NCBI RefSeq assembly: GCF_030549525.1
Contig: NZ_CP130831.1
Location: 1,699,501-1,763,500, forward strand
Source: Stenotrophomonas sp. 704A1
Lineage (GTDB): Bacteria; Pseudomonadota; Gammaproteobacteria; Xanthomonadales; Xanthomonadaceae
Direction of reading: 5' to 3'
DNA length: 64,000 nucleotides
A model generated the notes under the pieces. It saw only the letters and a program-made list of their open reading frames with translations. It made no database searches and was not told the origin of the DNA. Shown piece by piece: positions 24,685-32,040 of this stretch. Numbering within the stretch: position 1 is the stretch's first letter; each line of letters begins with the position of its first letter. The translations under genes were made by a program, and so were the position numbers.

Positions 24685-25844
24685 GCGCCCGGACGCCCAA
24701 AGCAGTAAAAGGCGCTGCCGTGCCTGCCGGCTACGCCGGCATCCACGGCGGCATCGTGGAACTGCTCGATGCCGCCCGCCAAGCGGCGGCGCGCAGCGTC
24801 AATGCGCTGATGACGGCCAGCTATTGGGAGATTGGCCGCCGCATCGTGGAGGCCGAGCAACAGGGCAAGCGGCGCGCAGGGTACGGCGAACAGTTGATTG
24901 CCCGGCTGTCCGCCGACCTGACTGCGCGCTTCGGGCGCGGGTTCAGCCCGGACAACCTGGAGAACATGCGGCGGTTCTTCGCCGCCTATCCCCGGCCGGT
25001 GATTTCCGAGGCACTGTCTCGGAAATCGGGGGACGGACTGCCTGCCGAGAAATCCGAGACAGTGTCTCGGAAACTGGCCTTGGGCGAGCTGGCGCAGGTG
25101 TTCACGCTGCCGTGGTCGGCCTACGTGCGGCTGCTGTCGGTCAAGGACGAGAACGCCCGCCGGTTCTACGAGGCGGAGGCGCTGCGCGGCGGCTGGAGCG
25201 TGCGTCAGCTTGACCGGCAGATCGGCAGCCAGTTCTACGAGCGCACCGCCTTGTCGAAGGACAAGGCGGCGATGCTGGTCAAGGGCGCTGCGCCCAGGCC
25301 GGAGGATGCCGTCAGGCCGGACGATGCGATCAAAGACCCGTATGTGCTGGAGTTCCTGAACCTCAAGGATGAGTATTCGGAATCCGACCTCGAAGCGGCC
25401 CTGATCCAGCGGCTGGAGGATTTTCTGCTGGAGCTGGGCGAAGGGTTCACCTTCGTCGGGCGGCAGCGGCGCTTGCGCATCGACCAGACGTGGTATCGGG
25501 TGGATCTGCTGTTCTTCCACCGGCGGCTGCGCTGCCTGGTCATCATCGACTTGAAGCTGGGTAGCCTGACCCATGCGGACGTGGGCCAGATGCATATGTA
25601 TTGCAACTATGCCAAGGAGCATTGGGCCTATCCCGATGAAAACCCGCCCGTAGGCTTGATCTTGTGCGCCGACAAGGGCCATGCCCTGGCGCGGTATGCC
25701 TTGGAGGGCTTGCCGACGAAGGTGATGGCGGCGAACTACCGCACCGTCCTGCCGGATGCCGAGCTGTTGCAGAAGGAGCTGGAAACCACACGGCGCCTGC
25801 TGGAGTCGCGCGCGGCGAAGCAGCCCAGGAAGCTCCCGCAATAG
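24681..25844 (+). CDS. PDDEXK nuclease-domain protein (DUF1016/YhcG family)
   Basis: A 387-residue YhcG-type protein. The N-terminal DUF1016_N domain (LMTASYWEIGRRIVEAEQQG, about residues 36-55) and the C-terminal PD-(D/E)XK nuclease-like core (WYRVDLLFFHRRL then LVIIDLKLG, about 270-300) are clear. Between them, residues about 105-135, lies a repeat-rich insert (SEALSRKSGDG and SETVSRK) just before LPWSAYVRLLSV. Family members associate with mobile elements; their targets are not settled. The first ATG overlaps the integrase stop by 4 bp. Confidence 0.9.
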   Translation: MSARTPKAVKGAAVPAGYAGIHGGIVELLDAARQAAARSVNALMTASYWEIGRRIVEAEQQGKRRAGYGEQLIARLSADLTARFGRGFSPDNLENMRRFFAAYPRPVISEALSRKSGDGLPAEKSETVSRKLALGELAQVFTLPWSAYVRLLSVKDENARRFYEAEALRGGWSVRQLDRQIGSQFYERTALSKDKAAMLVKGAAPRPEDAVRPDDAIKDPYVLEFLNLKDEYSESDLEAALIQRLEDFLLELGEGFTFVGRQRRLRIDQTWYRVDLLFFHRRLRCLVIIDLKLGSLTHADVGQMHMYCNYAKEHWAYPDENPPVGLILCADKGHALARYALEGLPTKVMAANYRTVLPDAELLQKELETTRRLLESRAAKQPRKLPQ

Positions 25845-25846
25845 CA

Positions 25847-25886
25847 GGCGTCCCGGCGTGCCGGCGTCGGGTTCGCGGGCTGCGCC
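25847..25886 (+). repeat. 40-bp direct repeat, copy 1 (left of ars operon)
   Basis: This segment starts two bases after the DUF1016 stop and matches 30484-30523 with a single mismatch (GTGCCGGCG here, GTGCCGCCG there). The two copies flank the whole arsenic operon. Confidence 0.85.
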
Positions 25887-25894
25887 AGCCTGCG

Positions 25895-26725
25895 CTACAG
25901 ATAAATCGGCCGCCTAAGCAACGCTGCGCTGGCAGGACACAAGCTCGCAGCCTGCCGCGTCGCCAGCACCGAAGCAGGTGCGCTTGTGCGCTCCACCGGC
26001 TTGAAGCCCGCGCGCTCGAAGAACGGCGCTGCCGTCGTGGTCAGCAGCCAGGCGTCGCGCCCGCCTTCGTCGAAGGCACGGCGTAGCAGCAGCGCGACGA
26101 TGCCGCCTCCAATGCCGCGCTGGCGTGCGTTCGGTAGCACGACCAAGGAGCGCACCAGCACATCCCGGCCCATGCGCTCGAAGCCGCCATAGCCCACGCG
26201 CTCGCCTGTCACCGTGGAATAGGCGAAGAAGCTGCGCCCCGGCTCGGTCAGATCGTCCGAGGGCAGTCCGGCCTCCTGCAAAGCCGTGATGAGGCCCGTG
26301 TCACTGCCCGCGATCGGCGTATCCACCAGCAGCGGCGTACCGTCTTCCTTGCGAATCTCGCCCGCCGGCCGCTGTGGCAGCAGTTCGATCACCATGTCCG
26401 AGGGGCGGCACAGGCGCACGCCCAGGGGCGAAACCACGATGGGTCGATTGATGAGGATCGGGTGCGCCAGCATCTGGTCGATCAATTCGTCGTCGCTCCA
26501 ATGGACGGCATCCAGCCCGAGTTCCTTGTAAGGCGTGCCCTTGACGCGCAGCACGTCCCGCACGTGCATGCCCATCCGTGCGATCAGCGCCTTTAGGGTT
26601 TCGCGGTCGGGCGGCGTCTTCAGATACTCGATGACCGTGGGCGCGATGCCGCTGGCGCGGATCAGCGCCAGCGTATTGCGCGACGTGCCGCAATCCGGGT
26701 TGTGGTAGATCGTGATGTCACTCAT
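25895..26725 (-). CDS. arsC: Arsenate reductase (ArsC) fused to ArsN2-type acetyltransferase
   Basis: A 276-residue fusion. Residues 1-140 are a glutaredoxin-coupled arsenate reductase with catalytic C12 in NPDCGTSRNTL and a conserved HPILINRPIVV (about 86-96). Residues about 140-276 are a GNAT acetyltransferase with the acetyl-CoA loop RQRGIGGG (about 206-213) and C-terminal FFERAGF. The reductase turns arsenate into arsenite for export. The ArsN-type domain may modify an organoarsenical or a related toxin; its substrate is unproven. ATG overlaps the stop of the ATP-grasp gene (4 bp). It is the last gene of the operon. Confidence 0.9.
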   Translation of the reverse strand: MSDITIYHNPDCGTSRNTLALIRASGIAPTVIEYLKTPPDRETLKALIARMGMHVRDVLRVKGTPYKELGLDAVHWSDDELIDQMLAHPILINRPIVVSPLGVRLCRPSDMVIELLPQRPAGEIRKEDGTPLLVDTPIAGSDTGLITALQEAGLPSDDLTEPGRSFFAYSTVTGERVGYGGFERMGRDVLVRSLVVLPNARQRGIGGGIVALLLRRAFDEGGRDAWLLTTTAAPFFERAGFKPVERTSAPASVLATRQAASLCPASAALLRRPIYL

Positions 26726-28029
26726 GCCAGCATCTTCTGAACCGTGATGGAAGAATCGTTCGCTTGCGCCGCATCACCAAATGGCAAAACCAGCACGGGC
26801 GCGAACCCGCCGCCGGGCGTCCGCAAGTTGGTGGTCTGGCCGGCATAGGTGCGTGCCGCCAGCAGCAGGACACGTCCCCGATAGGCATAGGCCCGCATGT
26901 CCACTTTGAGCCGCATCGGCACATCATCGACTGTGACCATGCGCTCGCTGGGCGGCACCAGCGCCTGGGCGACGAAGCCGCCGGCAGTGATGTGCTCCCA
27001 TGTCTTGCGCGTCAGCTTGTCGCCCCGATAGGCGGCCTTGCCCCCGTAGCCCGCCATCGGCTTGAAGAACCATTGACGCCGCTCGCGCCAGAGGACTTCC
27101 GCATTGGCCGGCAGGACAGCTTGGGCGGCGGGAACCACCGCGCGCAGCACGGCACGGTCGGCCTCGCCGGCACCCCAGCGGGCCATCTGTACGTCATCCC
27201 CCAGCCAGATCAGATTGCGCTTGTCTGCGTGCATAGCGTGCGCTCGTGGGTGCGGCGTCAGCACCACCGCGCCCACCTGATAGGCGCTGCGCAGCGCCGC
27301 ATGCGAAGACTCCGACAAGTCGAAGTCGGTGAGCCGGTTGTAAACCATGTCGATTGGCAAATCGGCGGGAAGCGCCGGGTGCCACAAGGCACCGTCGCGC
27401 CATTGGAGTTCGCGCGGGTCGGCCACGATAGCCCGGACGCCATGATGCTCGAACAGCCGCCGGACAAGCTCGAACTCGGGGGCGAGGTACTGCTGCTGCG
27501 GATCGTCATCGACCACGACCGCCGTGCGCCAGGACTGCACACCCCGCTGTGCCCGCCATTCGGCGCGGAACATGTCGATGAAGGCTTGCGCGAGGTCGGC
27601 GCGGCCCAGCCACTGTTCCATCGCCGCGCAGCAGGTGTTCTGCGCCCCGGCCAGCGCGGCACTAAGCAGCGCGCCGCCCGCATTGGTGTTGATCTCGATG
27701 AGACGTGGGCCGTCCGCTCCCAAATGGAAGTCGTACCCCATGAACACGCCAGATGGGCCGAAGTCCGGCGCCAGCGTGTCCGTGCCGTGCGCGCGTTCCA
27801 CCACCGCCTGCCGATAGCCCGGCAGGCAGGTGACACGTTCCAGCGTCGCCACGGCCTGGGCGATGGCGTTGCGGGTTGGCATGTCGATGAACACCGCCGT
27901 TTCCGAAAACAAGTGGGGATGGCTGTCGGCCAGCGACGTGGGCAGGCTTTGGTGCAGCCGCGTTGCATCGAGCGTGCGACATGCACAGGAAAGATTGAGC
28001 TGTTCGGCGAGGTTCATTGCCGCTTTCAT
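26722..28029 (-). CDS. Circularly permuted-type ATP-grasp protein in the ars operon
   Basis: A 435-residue protein with ATP-grasp features in unusual order: the Mg-binding RLIEINTNAGGALLS comes first (E112, N114, about residues 109-123) and the nucleotide-binding FFKPMAGYGGKAAYRG (K323) comes later (about 321-336). Further C-terminal segments MRLKVDMRAYAYRGRVLL and RTYAGQTTNL follow. This suggests a circularly permuted ATP-grasp ligase, which joins a carboxylate to an amine or thiol using ATP. Its substrate is unknown. It overlaps acr3 upstream and the arsC fusion downstream by 4 bp each, so it is a full member of the arsenic operon. A role in handling or making an arsenic-containing compound is inference. 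Confidence 0.75.
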   Translation of the reverse strand: MKAAMNLAEQLNLSCACRTLDATRLHQSLPTSLADSHPHLFSETAVFIDMPTRNAIAQAVATLERVTCLPGYRQAVVERAHGTDTLAPDFGPSGVFMGYDFHLGADGPRLIEINTNAGGALLSAALAGAQNTCCAAMEQWLGRADLAQAFIDMFRAEWRAQRGVQSWRTAVVVDDDPQQQYLAPEFELVRRLFEHHGVRAIVADPRELQWRDGALWHPALPADLPIDMVYNRLTDFDLSESSHAALRSAYQVGAVVLTPHPRAHAMHADKRNLIWLGDDVQMARWGAGEADRAVLRAVVPAAQAVLPANAEVLWRERRQWFFKPMAGYGGKAAYRGDKLTRKTWEHITAGGFVAQALVPPSERMVTVDDVPMRLKVDMRAYAYRGRVLLLAARTYAGQTTNLRTPGGGFAPVLVLPFGDAAQANDSSITVQKMLA

Positions 28030-29108
28030 CGCGTCGCGGACTGCTCGCGTTCATACCAGCCGCGCGATCGGTTGACCACGCGCACGACCAGCAGCATCAC
28101 CGGCACCTCGATCAGCACTCCAACCACGGCGGCCAGCGCCGCACCGGAATGGAAGCCGAATAGGCTGATGGCGGCGGCCACAGCCAGCTCGAAGAAGTTG
28201 CTCGCGCCGATCAACGCAGAAGGACAGGCGATGTTGTGCTTCTCGCCCACCTTGCGGTTGAGCCAGTAGGCCAAGCCGGAGTTAAAGAACACCTGGATCA
28301 GAATGGGCACCGCCAACATGGCGATGACCAGCGGCTGTTGCAGGATGGCCTGGCCCTGGAAGGCGAACAGCAACACCAGCGTCAGCAGCAGGGCCGCAAT
28401 GGACAGCGGGCCGATGCGCTCCAAGGCCCGATCGAACGCGGCCTGGCCCCGGCGCAGAAGCGCGCGGCGCCAGAGCTGCGCGATGATGACCGGGATGACG
28501 ATGTAGAGCACCACCGACACCAGCAGCGTGTCCCACGGCACCGTGATGGCCGACAGGCCCAGCAGCAGGCCGACGATGGGCGCGAAGGCGAAAACCATGA
28601 TGGTGTCGTTCAAGGCCACTTGCGACAGCGTGAACACCGGATCGCCGCCAGTCAGCCGGCTCCAGACGAACACCATCGCCGTGCAGGGCGCGGCGGCCAG
28701 CAGGATCAGGCCGGCCACGTAGCTGTCGAGCTGGTCGGCCGGCAGCCATTCGGCGAAGACCTGACGGATGAATATCCACGCCAGCAGCGCCATCGAGAAC
28801 GGCTTGACCGCCCAATTGACGAACAGCGTGACGCCGATGCCGCGCCAATGCTGCCTGACCTGGCCCAGCGCGCCGAAGTCCACCTTGAGCAGCATCGGAA
28901 TCACCATGATCCAGATCAGCAGGCCCACCGGCAGATTGACCTGGGCCACTTCCATGCGGCCGATGGCCTGGAACACACCGGGCGCAAGCTGGCCCAGGGC
29001 GATGCCGGCGACGATGCACAGCAGCACCCACACGGTCAGGTAACGCTCGAAGACGCTCATGGCGGGCGCCACCGGCGCGCGGCCGGCGGTATCGGTTCCT
29101 GCGGTCAT
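28026..29108 (-). CDS. acr3: ACR3-family arsenite efflux transporter
   Basis: A 360-residue inner-membrane arsenite exporter with about ten transmembrane segments and the family signatures LLIWIMVIPMLLKVDFGAL and AAPCTAMVFVWSRLTGGDP, which contains the essential membrane cysteine. ATG at 29108 (MTAGTDTAGRAP) follows GAGG by ten bases. It begins 10 bp after the stop of the LMW-PTP-type arsC and overlaps the ATP-grasp gene by 4 bp. This is the main resistance step of the operon. Confidence 0.95.
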   Translation of the reverse strand: MTAGTDTAGRAPVAPAMSVFERYLTVWVLLCIVAGIALGQLAPGVFQAIGRMEVAQVNLPVGLLIWIMVIPMLLKVDFGALGQVRQHWRGIGVTLFVNWAVKPFSMALLAWIFIRQVFAEWLPADQLDSYVAGLILLAAAPCTAMVFVWSRLTGGDPVFTLSQVALNDTIMVFAFAPIVGLLLGLSAITVPWDTLLVSVVLYIVIPVIIAQLWRRALLRRGQAAFDRALERIGPLSIAALLLTLVLLFAFQGQAILQQPLVIAMLAVPILIQVFFNSGLAYWLNRKVGEKHNIACPSALIGASNFFELAVAAAISLFGFHSGAALAAVVGVLIEVPVMLLVVRVVNRSRGWYEREQSATR

Positions 29109-29118
29109 CGCGCGGGCC

Positions 29119-29616
29119 TCACTGGTGGCCAATGTCGCGCAGCTCGCGCTGCAAGGACATGGCATCAAGGCTTTTCAGGGGCAGCGACAGGAACAGCTCG
29201 ATGCGCCGGCGCAGGGTGATCGCGGCGTCCGTGAACGCCTTGCGCTGCTGTTCCTCCGTGCCTTCGACGGCCGCCGGGCCGGGCACGCCCCAATGGGCCG
29301 ATACCGGCTTACCCGGCCACAGCGGGCAAGCCTCGCCAGCGGCGTTGTCGCAGACGGTGAAGATGAAGTCGAACACCGGCGCACCCGGCGCCACGAACTC
29401 GTCCCAGCTCTTGCTGCGGTAGCCGGTCGCCGGCAGGTGCAGGCGCTCCAGCGTGGCGAGCGCCAAGGGATGCACTTCGCCTTTCGGATGACTGCCCGCC
29501 GAATAGGCGCGGAAGCGCCCTTGGCCCAAGGCGTTGAGGATGCCTTCGGCGAGGATCGACCGGGCCGAATTGCCCGTGCAGAGGAACAAGGCGTTGTAGG
29601 TAGGTTCTGTCGTCAT
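29119..29616 (-). CDS. arsC: Arsenate reductase, LMW protein-tyrosine-phosphatase type
   Basis: A 165-residue reductase of the phosphatase-like ArsC group. The P-loop C-x5-R is CTGNSAR (C13 to R19) near the start, and DFIFTVCDNAAGEACPLWPG (about residues 79-98) holds further redox cysteines. It converts arsenate to arsenite. It is the second arsenate reductase of the same operon; the other is fused to an acetyltransferase. The C-terminus extends past the core. Confidence 0.93.
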   Translation of the reverse strand: MTTEPTYNALFLCTGNSARSILAEGILNALGQGRFRAYSAGSHPKGEVHPLALATLERLHLPATGYRSKSWDEFVAPGAPVFDFIFTVCDNAAGEACPLWPGKPVSAHWGVPGPAAVEGTEEQQRKAFTDAAITLRRRIELFLSLPLKSLDAMSLQRELRDIGHQ

Positions 29617-29628
29617 ATGCGCCTCGCG

Positions 29629-30081
29629 TCAGCAGCAGGAAGTAGTCGATTTCGCAGCGCGTGGCGCGCAGCACGCCGCAGCGGCACCGGGTACGGGCTG
29701 GGGTGCTTCGTTGAAGACGGGGATGTTGCCCAGCGTGTGGAAGTGTTCCCAAGCCACGCCCTGCGGGTCGGTGATCCAGTGCTTCTCGCTGCGCGCGTAG
29801 CAGCAGGTCGTAGTGCCTTCGTCCAGCAGCGTCATGTCGGCGGCCTGCGCACGGGCCTTCAGTGCAGCCAGTTCCTCGGCATCGTCGGTCTGGATGCCTA
29901 GGTGGTCGATACCCGGCTTGCTGCCGCGCGTGGAGACAGCGAAGTTGACCGGCGGGTCTTCAAGCATCCACTTCGCGTAGTCGCCTTCGATGCGCGTGGG
30001 TTGTGCAGCGAACAGTTGGGAGTAGAAGCCGATGCTGCGGTTCAGGTCATCGACGTGGAGGTGGACGTGAAAGCGTTTCAT
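29629..30081 (-). CDS. arsI: ArsI/CadI-type vicinal-oxygen-chelate protein
   Basis: A 150-residue glyoxalase-fold protein of the ArsI/CadI group. It has likely metal ligands in FHVHLHVDDL, H60 (GIDHLG) and E112 (AWEHFH), and the vicinal pair CC at residues 93-94 (TTTCCYAR) that binds trivalent arsenic in ArsI, the enzyme that cleaves the C-As bond of methylarsenite. A Cys-rich tail (CCAP, SCC) is unusual and may bind metal. Cadmium-binding CadI function is the alternative. It sits directly after arsR. Confidence 0.88.
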   Translation of the reverse strand: MKRFHVHLHVDDLNRSIGFYSQLFAAQPTRIEGDYAKWMLEDPPVNFAVSTRGSKPGIDHLGIQTDDAEELAALKARAQAADMTLLDEGTTTCCYARSEKHWITDPQGVAWEHFHTLGNIPVFNEAPQPVPGAAAACCAPRAAKSTTSCC

Positions 30082-30093
30082 GGGGATTTCCTT

Positions 30094-30423
30094 TCAGCAG
30101 GACTTGCAGGCGGAGGAGGACTCGGTGACTTCGCAGGCGCTGCCCTGGCAGCAGTGCTCGGTCATATAGCCGAGCAGGCTGTTCATCTGCGCGAAGTCGG
30201 CGCGGTAGATCAGGTTGCGGCCCTGTTGCTCGATGGTGACAAGGCCGGCATGGGCCAGCTCCTTCAAGTGGAAGGACAAGGAGTTGCGGGCCACGTCGAG
30301 CTGGTCGGCGAGGACGCTGGGCGTCAGCCCTTCGGGGCCGGCGACGACCAGGGCGCGGAACACGCGCAGCCGCTGGGTGTGGGCCAAGGCGCCAAGGGCG
30401 GAAACAGCTTGATCTTCGTTCAT
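30094..30423 (-). CDS. arsR: ArsR-family arsenic-responsive repressor
   Basis: A 109-residue winged-helix repressor (HTQRLRVFRALVVAGPEGL, then LDVARNSLSFHLKELAHAG, about residues 15-60). The inducer site is a C-terminal group C91, C92, C97 (HCCQGSAC), like the As(III) site of Acidithiobacillus ferrooxidans ArsR, with two more cysteines at the extreme end (CKSC). ATG at 30423 is chosen over an upstream start inside the promoter. It heads the six-gene operon and should repress its own promoter. Confidence 0.95.
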   Translation of the reverse strand: MNEDQAVSALGALAHTQRLRVFRALVVAGPEGLTPSVLADQLDVARNSLSFHLKELAHAGLVTIEQQGRNLIYRADFAQMNSLLGYMTEHCCQGSACEVTESSSACKSC

Positions 30424-30425
30424 GG

Positions 30426-30460
30426 TTCGATAATACAACATTTATTGAATCATTGTGCAA
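30426..30460 (-). promoter_or_regulatory. ars operon promoter with ArsR operator
   Basis: On the minus strand TTGCAC (30455-30460) is a plausible -35, with an AT-rich TGTATTAT at about 30430-30437 as -10. The interval holds an inverted repeat TTCGATAA/TTATTGAA (30426-30449, one mismatch, 8-base spacer), a likely ArsR site. Confidence 0.6.
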
Positions 30461-30483
30461 GGAGCCAGCAAACAGAACCTCAT

Positions 30484-30523
30484 GGCGTCCCGGCGTGCCG
30501 CCGTCGGGTTCGCGGGCTGCGCC
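30484..30523 (+). repeat. 40-bp direct repeat, copy 2 (right of ars operon)
   Basis: Matches 25847-25886 with one mismatch. It lies just upstream of the arsR promoter, so the pair brackets the complete six-gene arsenic operon. Confidence 0.85.
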
Positions 30524-30637
30524 CCGCGCTTCGTGCCGAATCGCGGCCATTCGGCTTTGCCCCCTGACGCCTCCGGCCCTCTCGGGCCTGCGCGCACCGC
30601 TTGCCCCAAAAGCCGACTCTGTGCAGTGGGCGGGTGT

Positions 30638-30805
30638 GGGCGGTCTTGCTGTTCCCTTCACCGTATCACGGCGTTCTCGCCGTCAAGGGCGGCGCGCGCC
30701 ATGCGCGCTTGCGTCCTGGCGGCCGTCTGTGACCCCTGACTGCTTGCGCTGCGCCGTGCTGGCGCCGGTTCCGGGCAATTCCGCCCGAGCAACCGGAGCA
30801 CGATC
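30638..30805 (+). repeat. Leader repeat A, upstream of radC
   Basis: About 168 bp directly upstream of radC. It repeats, with small changes, upstream of the next gene (31426-31590): shared blocks include CTTCACCGTATCACGGCG, TTCTCGCCGTCAAGGGCGGC and GTTCCGGGCAATTCCGCCCG. The short inverted repeats inside (GGGCAATTCCGCCC, GCGCGCCATGCGCGC) suggest structured RNA. The upstream part 30524-30637 is non-coding. Confidence 0.75.
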
Positions 30806-31312
30806 ATGTCGCAACTGACCCTCTCTCTCGATACCCCGCTGATGGTGCGCGATGGCCGTGGGCGCTATCGGCTGGCAGACGCCGACCAGATTCTGGAAGC
30901 CGCGCGCCAGGTCATCGAACAGAAGATGCAGCGTGGTGCCGAGTTCACTTCGCCGGTGGTGGTCAAGGACTACCTGCGCGCCAAGCTGGCCGGCTTCGAG
31001 CACGAAGTCTTCGCGGTGTTGTTCCTCGACACGCGCCATCGGCTGATCGACTACGTGGAGATGTTCCACGGCACGATCGACGCCGCCGAGGTGCATCCGC
31101 GCGAGGTGGTCAAGCTGGCGCTGCGGCTCAATGCGGCGGCGGTCATCGTTTCGCACAACCATCCGAGCGGGAACCCCGAGCCGAGCGCGGCCGACAAGGT
31201 GATGACCGCGCAGCTTCGGCAGGCGCTGGCGCTGGTGGACGTTCGCACGCTGGATCACATCATCGTCGCCGGGAGCCGTACCACGTCATTCGCCGAACGC
31301 GGCCTGCTTTGA
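30806..31312 (+). CDS. radC: RadC-family JAB-domain protein
   Basis: A 168-residue protein of the MPN/JAB superfamily with the metal motif SHNHPSG-x(7)-D (H117, H119, D130) and N-terminal FEHEVFAVLFLDTRHRL. RadC-like genes are a constant part of Tn4371-family ICEs; despite the name a DNA-repair role is not established, and the HNHP motif suggests a metalloprotease or related hydrolase. The gene is shorter than chromosomal RadC because it lacks the helix-hairpin-helix N-terminus. It is followed by a strong terminator. Confidence 0.93.
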   Translation: MSQLTLSLDTPLMVRDGRGRYRLADADQILEAARQVIEQKMQRGAEFTSPVVVKDYLRAKLAGFEHEVFAVLFLDTRHRLIDYVEMFHGTIDAAEVHPREVVKLALRLNAAAVIVSHNHPSGNPEPSAADKVMTAQLRQALALVDVRTLDHIIVAGSRTTSFAERGLL

Positions 31313-31317
31313 CCTTT

Positions 31318-31339
31318 GGGGGCTTTGGCCCCCTTTTTT
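31318..31339 (+). terminator. Terminator after radC
   Basis: GGGGGC-TTTG-GCCCCC followed by TTTTTT, starting five bases after the radC stop. Confidence 0.92.
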
Positions 31340-31425
31340 GCTGCGCCCGGCGGCGCAACTCCAGCCCTCGCGGGCCTGCGCGTGCTGCGCACTTGCCCAA
31401 AACACGTGTGGTGGTGTCGGGTTGG

Positions 31426-31590
31426 GGGCGGTCTTGCTGTGTCCCTTCACCGTATCACGGCGTTCTCGCCGTCAAGGGCGGCGCGTGCCAGCACGCTTGC
31501 GGCCCGTGGCCGTCTGCGACCCCTGACTGCTGCGCTGCGCCGTGCTGGCGACGGTTCCGGGCAATTCCGCCCGTGCAACCGGAGATCGTC
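31426..31590 (+). repeat. Leader repeat B, upstream of the CxxC protein gene
   Basis: A diverged copy of the leader upstream of radC, about 165 bp, ending the same distance from the start codon. Insertions and deletions of one to a few bases separate the copies, but the ends are near identical. Confidence 0.75.
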
Positions 31591-31983
31591 ATGAACGACA
31601 AATCACACGTTTCCCTCGAACAGCATGTTTGCCTCGTTTGCGGCACGGCGTTCGATACCGGCGCCATCCTGCTGGACAAGCGCCTGCGCGCAAGCATGGA
31701 GCGCCACACGGCGACCGGCTGGGGCCTGTGCCCCGAGCATCAGAAGCTGTCCGACGATGGCTTTGTCGCGCTGGTCGAATGCGATCCGCAGCGCAGCGGC
31801 TCGCAGGCCAGCGGGCGCATGAAGCCAGAACAGGCATACCGGACGGGCCGGCTGGCCCATCTGCGGCGCACGGTGTTCGCGCAGGTGTTCAACGTGCCGA
31901 TCGCGGACGAGCAGGCTTGCGTGTTCGTTGAGCCTGGTGTGATCGAGCAGTTGCAGTCGATGACGGCGCCGGCGGCGAGCTGA
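31591..31983 (+). CDS. Conserved ICE protein with CxxC motif
   Basis: A 130-residue protein typical of Tn4371-like ICEs, with function unknown. An N-terminal CLVCGTAFDTG (C14, C17) plus C48 and H51 in WGLCPEHQK could form a zinc site. No membrane segment is seen. GGAGATCGTC before ATG gives the ribosome site. It lies between two terminators behind its own copy of the leader repeat, so it is probably expressed separately from radC. Confidence 0.82.
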   Translation: MNDKSHVSLEQHVCLVCGTAFDTGAILLDKRLRASMERHTATGWGLCPEHQKLSDDGFVALVECDPQRSGSQASGRMKPEQAYRTGRLAHLRRTVFAQVFNVPIADEQACVFVEPGVIEQLQSMTAPAAS

Positions 31984-32001
31984 TCGCGCCGCGCTGCTTT
32001 C

Positions 32002-32040
32002 GGTGCGTCGTTCCTTTGGGAGCGGCGCACCTTTCTTTTT
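32002..32040 (+). terminator. Terminator after the CxxC protein gene
   Basis: GGTGCG...CGCACC stem with an inner TTCC-TTTG-GGGA pairing, followed by TTTCTTTTT. Confidence 0.8.
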
